Positions 1 to 5,964 of a stretch of DNA of 35,775 nt are shown piece by piece. The DNA is from a virus. The stretch spans positions 1 to 35,775 of the IMG/VR virus record IMGVR_UViG_3300042554_000913; one strand, written 5' to 3'. The position numbers and the translations under genes are program-made. How positions within the stretch are numbered: position 1 is the first letter of the stretch; each line of letters starts with the position of its first letter. A model generated the notes under the pieces. That model was not told where the DNA came from and did no database searches. It saw only the letters and a list, made by a program, of their open reading frames with translations.

Positions 1-23
1 ACCGAGAACATGCACGCGCTGAT
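1..23. other. Inverted fold-back at contig start, probably artefact
   Basis: These 23 bases are the exact reverse complement of 49-71. The sequence between (24-48) is itself a near-palindrome, so 1-71 forms a fold-back. At the other contig end the same repeat is preceded by different sequence that continues the reading frame of the split gene, while this inverted stretch replaces it with unrelated codons. I read it as a chimeric read end, not phage sequence. A natural hairpin telomere is the less likely alternative. Confidence 0.75.
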
Positions 24-149
24 CAGGTCCACCAGCATGGTGGTCCAGATCAGCGCGTGCATGTTCTCGGTGAGCAGGCGCTCACCAGCAGCGAGGTTCT
101 GCTCCTTGCGCTCGGCCTCGGTAGCCGGGCGAGTGACGAAAGCGTGGTC
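24..149. repeat. Direct terminal repeat, left copy (126 bp)
   Basis: Identical to 35650-35775. The repeat lies inside a protein-coding gene, and joining the two ends restores an intact 126-codon frame. This fits an assembly overlap of a circular or circularly permuted genome better than a biological terminal redundancy. Confidence 0.85.
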
Positions 150-179
150 GCAAGACTTGATGTTCCAAACGAGTGCCAT
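24..179 (-). CDS. Small early protein, N-terminal part (split by contig ends)
   Basis: Residues 1-52 of a 126-residue protein whose remainder lies at 35425-35775; the 126-bp terminal repeat encodes residues 11-52 in both parts. The ATG at 179 follows an AGAAGG Shine-Dalgarno inside one of the repeated regulatory units. The protein is charged and soluble, with a Glu/Lys-rich segment near residues 20-40, and has no signal peptide, membrane segment or motif I recognise. It is the second gene of the early operon after the structured RNA. Function unknown. Confidence 0.8.
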
Positions 180-275
180 GATCGAAGCCTTCTGCCCCTG
201 TGGGGCCGTTGAGTAGTGAATCCTGCACGGTGCAGGCCAGCCAGCCCTCGCGAGGGCTGGCGTGGCGCGCATCGG
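180..275 (-). promoter_or_regulatory. Repeated intergenic regulatory unit, copy A
   Basis: In transcription order it holds a 22-bp perfect palindrome at 261-240 (GC-rich hairpin), the 15-bp palindrome CCTGCACCGTGCAGG at 236-222, a small GCCCC/GGGGC hairpin and the Shine-Dalgarno AGAAGG before the ATG at 179. Closely related units lie at 35329-35424, 34815-34911 and 34159-34253. The arrangement suggests combined transcriptional (operator) and RNA-level control of each early gene. Confidence 0.7.
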
Positions 276-482
276 TCAGCGAGCAAGCGAACGGATGTAG
301 GCATCTTGCGCAGCGTGGTACGTGTCCATTGCGCAGCGCATCGCGTCTTCCTTGTCGAACAAGTCAGTGGGATGCATGGTTTCGCTTTCCATCGCCTTCG
401 CCCATACGCGCTGAGCCATGAGCCACTTGAGCAATGCCAAGTCCATTGCTGCCTTCGCTGACAACTTCTTCTTCTGCGTCAT
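276..482 (-). CDS. Small early protein, 68 residues, unknown
   Basis: First protein gene of the early operon, directly after the structured RNA and its hairpin terminator. The ATG at 482 follows AGAAGG with good spacing; the frame runs further upstream, but that part overlaps the RNA and has no ribosome site. The N-terminus is lysine-rich (MTQKKKLSAKAAMDLALL), then an amphipathic helical segment and an acidic middle. No domain recognised. Position and size fit an early host-takeover protein, which is inference from context only. Confidence 0.65.
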   Translation of the reverse strand: MTQKKKLSAKAAMDLALLKWLMAQRVWAKAMESETMHPTDLFDKEDAMRCAMDTYHAAQDAYIRSLAR

Positions 483-537
483 GTCTAAGCCTTCTGCCCA
501 CTTGGGGCGGTTGAGTGTGATCCTCCACAGCGGAGGA
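483..537 (-). promoter_or_regulatory. Divergent copy of the early regulatory unit (leader of first gene)
   Basis: Contains the Shine-Dalgarno AGAAGG, a degenerate GCCCCAAGTGGGC hairpin, and at 521-537 an inverted repeat TCCTCC/GGAGGA placed where the other units carry CCTGCACCGTGCAGG. Order and spacing match copies A-D, so I treat it as a diverged copy with a different operator half-site. Confidence 0.5.
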
Positions 538-543
538 GAAACA

Positions 544-565
544 GGCGCGGCCCTTTGGCCGCGCC
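544..565 (-). terminator. Hairpin terminator or attenuator after the structured RNA
   Basis: On the minus strand a perfect 9-bp stem GGCGCGGCC/GGCCGCGCC encloses the loop AAAG and is followed by TGTTTCTCC. The U-run is short, so it may only partly terminate. It sits 22 nt after the 3' arm of the RNA closing helix, so it could end a free RNA or act as an attenuator before the early genes. Confidence 0.55.
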
Positions 566-587
566 CGAATGTCGTGCGCTGTGCTGT

Positions 588-1012
588 GTCGGTTCTTTGT
601 AACGCGGTCGCATCGCGTCTCGTTGTATGTACCAGTGCGCCTGTCGGAAGTTTCGTCTCCTCACATCCGTCCGGCGCTTGCGCGCGCTCCATCACTCGGC
701 AGCCGCCGCGCGCTGCGTTTACTCAACAGCGCATGAGTGATCCGGGACGATGATGCTTTGGAGCATCGTTCGTTCGCACTGGGTTGTCGGCAGCGGTGTC
801 GCTCTCATCGTTCGCTTCACCTTAGCACGCTGCAGGTCGGACTCGTATGGTCTGTCGCTTGTGGCCCCCCATACGCTCGATCTTGCCCTACTGCGGTCCT
901 ATCGGGTTGCGCGGCCCTCTCGGGGCGCGTCTTTCGCAGTCCTGCGCGAGGTTGCCCGCTCGGGGCTTGCTCGCTTGCGTCTCGCTTGCTGCCTAGATGT
1001 CAAAGAACCGAC
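588..1012 (-). ncRNA. Candidate large structured non-coding RNA (about 425 nt)
   Basis: No plausible protein is encoded here on either strand. The ends form a perfect 12-bp helix: GTCGGTTCTTTG at 1012-1001 pairs with CAAAGAACCGAC at 599-588. Further perfect stems inside: CGTATGG/CCATACG (875-869 with 850-844), GATGCT/AGCATC with a 4-nt loop (767-752), ATCACTC/GAGTGAT (741-735 with 697-691) enclosing GCGCTG/CAGCGC (732-727 with 715-710), and ACGCG/CGCGT (618-602). The predicted start from the upstream extended -10 is at about 1012, the first base of the closing helix, and a hairpin terminator follows. I see no RNase P, tmRNA or 6S core motifs. It could be a large ornate phage RNA of the GOLLD/ROOL kind, or a cis-acting antitermination leader like HK022 put. 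It heads the early operon. Confidence 0.6.
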
Positions 1013-1018
1013 TTGCAA

Positions 1019-1027
1019 AGTATAGCA
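1019..1027 (-). promoter_or_regulatory. Extended -10 promoter for the structured RNA and early operon
   Basis: The minus strand reads TGCTATACT at 1027-1019, an extended -10 element (TGN plus a near-consensus TATAAT box). No good -35 hexamer lies 16-18 bp upstream, as is common for extended -10 promoters. Transcription would begin near 1012. It sits in the only long gap between the last late gene (stop at 1080) and the first early gene, so it is the natural main early promoter. Confidence 0.6.
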
Positions 1028-1079
1028 GAACTGCAAGCCCTATTCCTAGCCCTTGCAAACCAAGCGTCTTTGAAGGGGT

Positions 1080-1568
1080 TTACCAAAGCCCAGCCGGACA
1101 CCGCTCCCCGGCCAGCCGCTGCTTGGCGGCCAGCAGGCAACCGCATAGCCCGCACCGCCCGTCCTGCAGGTGCTCGCATGTCGCGCAGGTGGCGCGCCGC
1201 ATGTCCAGCGTGGCATCGTCGCACCGATCGATTCCTAGTGCCGCCTTCACCAGCCCGGTCGCGCCGTGCGTGACCGTCTGCGCCATCGTTGTTGGCTTCA
1301 TGCTGTCGGGCATGGGCGCAGTGGCTGCTGACATGTCATCCCACTTGCCCTGCGGGCAACGGGCGGTCTTGTGTGACGCGCCGATGGCTAGGCCCATGCG
1401 CCACGGCATGCGGTCCGGCATTACCGCGCAGCGTGGTCGCTCACCATCGTTGAACTGATCGCACGCCGCGCATCGCATCGCGCGTTCTTCGTAGACCGCC
1501 AGCGCGATGCCGCCCGGCGCTACTGCCTGTTGGCCGTTGATCGTGAGGATGATGCGGACCGGGCTCAT
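1080..1568 (-). CDS. Cysteine-cluster protein, probably metal-binding
   Basis: 162 residues and the last gene of the late operon. The ATG at 1568 overlaps the upstream stop as ATGA. It carries Cys pairs in the pattern of zinc sites: RCAAC near residue 33, a lone Cys and a CPQGKW motif near 47-75, and a C-terminal cluster with CATC, CGLCGC and ERCPAGLW. Phage proteins with repeated CxxC and CPxGxW motifs are common at the end of tail modules, but their role is not established to my knowledge. No membrane segment. Confidence 0.75.
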   Translation of the reverse strand: MSPVRIILTINGQQAVAPGGIALAVYEERAMRCAACDQFNDGERPRCAVMPDRMPWRMGLAIGASHKTARCPQGKWDDMSAATAPMPDSMKPTTMAQTVTHGATGLVKAALGIDRCDDATLDMRRATCATCEHLQDGRCGLCGCLLAAKQRLAGERCPAGLW

Positions 1569-2878
1569 GTGTAAGTGAAGGCGTTGGCGCGCGTCGCTGA
1601 TCCGCCGTCTGTCACCACAGTAATCGACACCGTAGTGCCAGCGGTCCCGGGCGGCGCGGCGCAGTAGATTTCGGTTGCATTGTTGTAGATCAGCACTGGC
1701 ACGCGCACGCTGCCGAAGCGGACATGCGTGACCTGAATGAAGTTGGTGCCGCGTATTGATACTGCCGTGCCACCAGCAGCGGGGCCGCTGCTGGGGGAGT
1801 TTGATGTGATAGTGGGTGGCGCAGGAGGCAACCGATTGACCTTGATCGTGGGAGGGAACGGATGCGGCACATCAAGCGGTGGCCACCAGCCTGCCTTGTC
1901 CGGGCACTGCGGGGGAATGTAAGCCGCACCTTGCTGGACATATGACGACGCAGGGCATGCTGGGATGTTGTAAGTCTGAAAAAAGTAGGTGGGATCGTAC
2001 GCGCACGGCACTGATCCTTGGTTGCCCGGCCGCCAGAGTTGCACATAGTTGATGGTGTTCGTGCCGAAGACGAAGGAAGTTGAGTCGCCTGCGTAGGTGC
2101 CCGTACTGACTGCATCGCAATCATCCACGCGGTTGATTTCGAAGATGCGCGACTGGTATCTGTTCTCCCCGATGTATCGGTTGTCGGAGTCATGGCACCC
2201 CCAATACAGCGCTGTGCCGCCCGCGTCGAAGTCCCGGCCTGCGATTCCTTGCGGGTCGCACGGCACCTCGATGAACTTTGGCAAGATCGCGGTGACAAGC
2301 AAGCCGAAGCCGTTGCCATTGCATAGCGCGTCGTTGTCGCACGCGACTTCGGTTTGGATGGGGCCGCTGTTGGTGCCGAACCGAACACGCACAGCGGGCA
2401 AGCCCCACACATCAAGCGATCCCGACAGCCAAGTGGCCTGTGGCCAACCTTGCTGGTAAGTCCAAGTGAAGTTCAACTCACCGAAGACACCGCCACCCGG
2501 CACCGACGCATAGGTCAGCACGCTGGCTGGCGACAGGAAGGCAAAGTTGTTGGGGCCGCACGCTGCGCAGACTGGAACTTCCGGAGCCAAGGTTGGCTCA
2601 TATGCGAGAATCCCGTTCCCGCCGCCCCATGTCCATACCGCCTCGTTGCTAACCGATGCAACGCATAACTGATCATATGCGTCGCAAGGTTGGCCGAAGA
2701 TGTTGCAGGTGATCGAGGTACTCGCCCATTCGTACTTCACCGAACTCGACAAGCCAAAGCCGGGCCACGGGCCTGTCTCAACGGTCAATGAATACTTGCG
2801 CCCGGATTCATATGTCCCGCTACAGCAGTTGCCCGGGTTAGGCCCGCCGCCGTCGCAGCAGCATCCTGCGCGGCTCAT
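1565..2878 (-). CDS. Cysteine-rich virion protein with C-terminal IPT/TIG-like domain
   Basis: 437 residues with an unusually Cys-rich N-terminus (MSRAGCCCDGGG, then NCCSG) and further Cys pairs through the first 300 residues, so disulphides or metal sites are likely. Residues about 350-437 look like an IPT/TIG immunoglobulin-like fold: a PTITSNSPSSGPAAGGT start, then GTNF, and a C-terminal strand rich in Thr and Val. Such domains are frequent in phage tail and fibre proteins that bind surfaces. The middle is aromatic and Gly/Asn-rich, as in beta-structured fibres. The ATG at 2878 lies just after the stop of the 38-residue membrane peptide. Likely a surface-exposed tail or decoration protein; exact role unknown. 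Confidence 0.7.
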   Translation of the reverse strand: MSRAGCCCDGGGPNPGNCCSGTYESGRKYSLTVETGPWPGFGLSSSVKYEWASTSITCNIFGQPCDAYDQLCVASVSNEAVWTWGGGNGILAYEPTLAPEVPVCAACGPNNFAFLSPASVLTYASVPGGGVFGELNFTWTYQQGWPQATWLSGSLDVWGLPAVRVRFGTNSGPIQTEVACDNDALCNGNGFGLLVTAILPKFIEVPCDPQGIAGRDFDAGGTALYWGCHDSDNRYIGENRYQSRIFEINRVDDCDAVSTGTYAGDSTSFVFGTNTINYVQLWRPGNQGSVPCAYDPTYFFQTYNIPACPASSYVQQGAAYIPPQCPDKAGWWPPLDVPHPFPPTIKVNRLPPAPPTITSNSPSSGPAAGGTAVSIRGTNFIQVTHVRFGSVRVPVLIYNNATEIYCAAPPGTAGTTVSITVVTDGGSATRANAFTYT

Positions 2879-2879
2879 G

Positions 2880-2996
2880 TCACTTCTTCAGCCAGCGGTT
2901 CAGCAGCCCGAGGTGACCGACGATGAAGCCCGCCGCAAGGCAGAGCGCGGCGAACCACAGCGACCCAAGGAACGATTCAAGCGAAGCGATGATCAT
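2880..2996 (-). CDS. 38-residue single-span membrane peptide
   Basis: The frame starts ATG ATC ATC at 2996, overlapping the upstream stop as ATGA, and ends TGA two bases before the next ATG, so it fits exactly in the operon. The product has a short N-terminus (MIIASLESF), one hydrophobic helix at about residues 10-28 and a basic tail ending NRWLKK, consistent with a single membrane pass with the C-terminus inside. It follows the lipobox protein, so it may be a small holin or other lysis component; this is inference from size, topology and place. No family assignment possible. Confidence 0.7.
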   Translation of the reverse strand: MIIASLESFLGSLWFAALCLAAGFIVGHLGLLNRWLKK

Positions 2997-3610
2997 TGCG
3001 TGTCTCCGGTCGCAGGGTTAGGGACCGCGTTGATCGGTGCGACCTGTCTGAAGGCCCGATCAAAGCGCGGGTCATCGAGCCGCAACTGCATGATGCGCTC
3101 GCGCACCTGCGGGTCGTTGACATCCATGAGACTAGCAGCAAGTTCAGCGCGCTTCCTGTCCGCTGGCGTGACCAGCCCCAAGACGCCGCGTATCAACCGA
3201 CCGACACCGCAGTACCACAGGAACCAGCAGCCGCCTACCACGGACAGCGCGGCGCAGATCCACACCACAACGCCGAACCATGCCGGGCTACGGTTGTCCA
3301 CTCCGGTCAGGGCGAGGTAGATGCGGTCCGTCGCGCTGATGATCAGGTCTTGCTCACCGATGCCCGCCTGTGCTTCCGTAGCAATGATTGGCAGTTCAGG
3401 TTCCGGCTTGGTCGTTTCAATGCCGATGCGCTCGAACCTGTCTCGGCTGCTGTGCGCCAGCCTGCGGACATCATTAGTCCGGCCAGCGATTGCTTCGGTG
3501 CTGCTGGTGCAGGCGTTGATGGTCAGGCTAATCGCCACCGCCATCAACAGGCGTGCTCGGCGTAAACGCTTGCCCGTCGTAGGTCCAGCCGATGTCGCAT
3601 GCGGTGTCAT
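2993..3610 (-). CDS. Lipobox plus membrane-span protein, possible spanin
   Basis: 205 residues from the ATG at 3610, overlapping the 61-residue gene upstream in another frame. The N-terminus has a basic stretch (KRLRRAR), a hydrophobic core (LLMAVAISLT) and INAC, a usable lipobox with Cys34. A second hydrophobic segment covers residues about 111-134, followed by a 70-residue charged tail. A lipoprotein anchored in the outer membrane that also spans the inner membrane is the topology of a unimolecular spanin, which fuses the two membranes at lysis. The long tail after the membrane span is atypical, so a structural or membrane-signalling lipoprotein remains possible. A start at 3544 would shorten the signal region and is less likely. 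Confidence 0.6.
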   Translation of the reverse strand: MTPHATSAGPTTGKRLRRARLLMAVAISLTINACTSSTEAIAGRTNDVRRLAHSSRDRFERIGIETTKPEPELPIIATEAQAGIGEQDLIISATDRIYLALTGVDNRSPAWFGVVVWICAALSVVGGCWFLWYCGVGRLIRGVLGLVTPADRKRAELAASLMDVNDPQVRERIMQLRLDDPRFDRAFRQVAPINAVPNPATGDTQ

Positions 3611-3713
3611 GGAGCGCGATGATCGCCGCTCCGGCGGGCGGTTGCCAAGGCTCCGCACCATCCCACTCGATGATGTTCGTGACGATGCCGGACTCGACTA
3701 TGGCGTGTCGCAT
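3528..3713 (-). CDS. Small tail-fibre-associated protein (61 residues)
   Basis: Begins with ATG four bases after the stop of the glycine-rich adhesin. The sequence has the recurrent phage pattern MRHAIVESGIV, IIEWDG, PWQPPAG and GWTYDGQAFTP, which I know from short proteins encoded just after tail fibre genes and often annotated as fibre-assembly or hypothetical. It probably helps fold or cap the adhesin; this is inference from position. Its 3' end overlaps the following lipobox gene by 83 bases in another frame. Confidence 0.65.
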   Translation of the reverse strand: MRHAIVESGIVTNIIEWDGAEPWQPPAGAAIIALHDTACDIGWTYDGQAFTPSTPVDGGGD

Positions 3714-3716
3714 GGC

Positions 3717-4685
3717 TCAATAGTAAGTGATCAGCACGACAAGTCCGCCGCCGCCAGCGCCGCCTGCGCCGCTTGCGTTCCCGTTCTCGCTGGCCGCACC
3801 GCCACCGCCGCCACCGCCATAGGAACCGCCTGCAGCGCCCGCTTGGCCTTGCGCTGCGGTCATGCTGCCTGCTCCGCCGCCGCCCGTGCCACGCCATCCG
3901 ATTGTGCTGCCTGCTGCTGGCGGTGAGATCGCGCCTGCTGTGCCGCCTGCGCTGGTGACATCCGCCCATGCCGGAGCCGAGCCCGTGCCGCCTGCGCCCG
4001 TCTGGTTAGACGCAGACAGGCCAGCGCCGCCGCCTCCGCCCGGGCATCCTTTGGCATTCGTCGCGCTGTTGCTGCCGTTGCGCGTACCGCCGCCTCCACC
4101 AGCACCGCCGTCGAATGTCCCGCCTGTCTGCGCCGAGCCCGCCGTGCCGCCCGACGTGCTGCCGAGTCCGCCTAACACGCCGCCCATGGCGCGCGCGATG
4201 ACTACGCCGCTGCCAGTCAGTTTCGTCTCGCCGCCACTGGTGCCCGGGTTGCCATTCGTGCTGTCCGCAGTCACGCCCGCCCCGCCTGTTCCGCCTGCGC
4301 CGATGGTCACGGTCAGCGATGCGGGCAGGTCATCCGGGCTGAACTGCATCTCGGTGATGGCACCACCTCCGCCACCGCCACCACCGCCGCGCGCGCTCGA
4401 CGCTGCGCCACGCCTTCCGCTGCCGCCGCCGCCACCGCCACCGATCAGCAGCGCGTAGATCCAGCGTGCGCCGTCCGGCTTGGTCCACGTCGTGCTGCTG
4501 TCATAGGACTGCACGGTGGCCTTGCGTCCGTCGATGCGCGCGATGCCTACGGTTGCGTTTTGCTGCGTCTGCACGAACAGCGCGCCATCGTAGTAGTTCA
4601 GAGCGATCTGGCCCTGTGTCAAAGCACCCACCGTTGGCTCGGCGCCTTGCGTGCCGCTGCGCGTATGCAGGATGATGTCTGCCAT
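3717..4685 (-). CDS. Polyglycine-rich tail adhesin
   Basis: 322 residues. Residues 1-60 have a typical fibre N-terminus (LTQGQIALNYYDGALFV) for tail attachment. Residues about 65-80 (WTKPDGARWIYALLIG) lead into a long region with runs of five to eight glycines, spaced by Ser, Ala, Asn and Thr, that fills the rest. Such glycine tracts resemble the polyglycine II sandwiches of phage S16 gp38-type adhesins, where loops between glycine helices contact the receptor. The end VVLITYY looks like a closing strand. The start overlaps the upstream stop as TGATG. Likely the receptor-binding tip; the comparison is by composition and pattern only. Confidence 0.75.
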   Translation of the reverse strand: MADIILHTRSGTQGAEPTVGALTQGQIALNYYDGALFVQTQQNATVGIARIDGRKATVQSYDSSTTWTKPDGARWIYALLIGGGGGGGSGRRGAASSARGGGGGGGGGAITEMQFSPDDLPASLTVTIGAGGTGGAGVTADSTNGNPGTSGGETKLTGSGVVIARAMGGVLGGLGSTSGGTAGSAQTGGTFDGGAGGGGGTRNGSNSATNAKGCPGGGGGAGLSASNQTGAGGTGSAPAWADVTSAGGTAGAISPPAAGSTIGWRGTGGGGAGSMTAAQGQAGAAGGSYGGGGGGGAASENGNASGAGGAGGGGLVVLITYY

Positions 4686-5209
4686 CAGTATGTCCCGCCG
4701 TCATAGTAGGTGGTCAGGCCCGTCGGGCACGCGCCCGTGATCGGGTTCGGCGCGCTGAAGTCCGCGCTCAACGCGTTCTGCTTGTTGCGCGACAGCCGCA
4801 ACAGCACCACGACATTGTTGGGGACCGGGTCGAAGTAGAACCCGGGTGATGCCACCAGTTCGCGCCCGGTTGTGATGGCGATGCCGCCGTAGACCTGCGC
4901 GTTGGTGTTAGACGCTTCCAGCGTGTTGTAGGCGGGACCGTAGCCCGGCGTTCCGCTTGTCAATCCGGTGGGGGTCCACAAGGGCTGATCCGTGGTGCGC
5001 AAGACCTGCGACCACCCGTATGCCCACCTCGTCCCGTCAACCGCATTCGGAGTGCTGTTTGTGATGAGGGCGAAGATGAACTCGCGAGTCACGCTTTGAT
5101 CTACGCGCGCACCGCTGGTGCCGCTGCTGACCGCCTGCACGGTGGTGTAGATCTCTCGCCACGTCGTAGGCGTTAGCGCGCCGAACCCGTAGGAGATGTT
5201 CGGCTTCAT
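4685..5209 (-). CDS. Distal tail structural protein, unknown (174 residues)
   Basis: Lies between a putative minor tail protein and the adhesin, with ATGA and TGATG overlaps on both sides, so it is part of the tail-tip operon. The sequence is rich in Thr, Gly, Asn and aromatic residues (YGFGALTPTTWREIY near the start, TYYDGGTY at the end), as expected for a beta-rich virion protein. No signal peptide, membrane segment or enzymatic motif. I cannot name a family; baseplate or tail-hub component is inference. Confidence 0.7.
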   Translation of the reverse strand: MKPNISYGFGALTPTTWREIYTTVQAVSSGTSGARVDQSVTREFIFALITNSTPNAVDGTRWAYGWSQVLRTTDQPLWTPTGLTSGTPGYGPAYNTLEASNTNAQVYGGIAITTGRELVASPGFYFDPVPNNVVVLLRLSRNKQNALSADFSAPNPITGACPTGLTTYYDGGTY

Positions 5210-5964
5210 GTCTGAATGCCGATGCTGGAGAAGGCGCTAGTTGCTCGGAACGGCTGCCGCCACATCACGCGCAACGCATTGCAGATGCCGTTCACGTCCG
5301 GCGTGGTAGTCCTCGGCTTGCCGTCGCCGTCCCGCACGGGCTGCTGACGCATGTGATAGGCCGCGTCGTAGACGATCTTGTAGGTCACTTCGTACTTGTC
5401 GTCCCCGATCCGCTTCGCGCTTGCTCCGGCGAACAGCAACGTGCCCGCCGCTGCGCCGAGGTACACATCGTTGTTCCGCGTGCCGAGCGCGGCGATGATC
5501 GCGGCGCTGTTGTTGTTGCTGCGGATGTTGGTGATGTTCAGCGTCTGCTGTGGGTAGACCGCGCTGATGGGGTAGCCGTTCTGATCGATAGGCGTGCCGC
5601 CGATGTCATCGTTGCCCGGCGTGTCCACACTGCCCGGGAACGACGGGCCAGCACGCCAGACGTCCACGATCTGCGCGGTGCTTTCCATGTCCATCGCAAC
5701 GTAGTTCGATGTGACGGTCCACGATTCGGTGCTGTAGTCAGCGCGCACGTCGTAGATGCCCGGTCCGTCTGCGACCGAATCCGCCGTGATCGACTGCAAG
5801 TAGCACGTCTGTCCATCGACCGTAACGGTTGACGGCGCGCCCGCGTCACTCGTGGCGTCGTTGGCCGACGGTGTGCCAACGACTCGATACGTCAACGTCG
5901 CAGTGGTCGCGCTGTCAAACGCGGCCTTGGCGCTTTCCTTGATGAGCGTGCTAGTTGCTGGCAT
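5206..5964 (-). CDS. Minor tail protein, unknown family (252 residues)
   Basis: Immediately after the tape measure gene, with a TAATG start overlap. That position usually holds the distal tail protein or another minor tail component. The sequence is beta-rich and polar (RSNNNSAAIIAALGTRNNDV near the middle) and has a conserved-looking core around YEVTYKIVYDAAYHMRQQPV. Two Cys only, no membrane segments. I assign it to the tail tip on position and composition; a specific function cannot be given. Confidence 0.7.
   Translation of the reverse strand: MPATSTLIKESAKAAFDSATTATLTYRVVGTPSANDATSDAGAPSTVTVDGQTCYLQSITADSVADGPGIYDVRADYSTESWTVTSNYVAMDMESTAQIVDVWRAGPSFPGSVDTPGNDDIGGTPIDQNGYPISAVYPQQTLNITNIRSNNNSAAIIAALGTRNNDVYLGAAAGTLLFAGASAKRIGDDKYEVTYKIVYDAAYHMRQQPVRDGDGKPRTTTPDVNGICNALRVMWRQPFRATSAFSSIGIQT

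Noticed and set aside
1-71. Natural hairpin telomere as in N15-like linear phages
   Set aside because: The right contig end shows the intact gene running through this point, and no protelomerase gene is visible.
588-1012. RNase P RNA, tmRNA or 6S RNA
   Set aside because: I looked for the RNase P core (GAGGAAAGTCC-type and ACAGNAA segments), the tmRNA acceptor ends and the 6S long hairpin and did not see them.
737-1273. Plus-strand frame over the structured RNA region
   Set aside because: Runs through the RNA and into antisense of the Cys-cluster gene, no ribosome site, composition Ser/Arg/Cys-rich without motif.
3862-4458. Proline-rich plus-strand frame
   Set aside because: Direct complement of the glycine runs in the adhesin gene; proline codons CCN arise from GGN.
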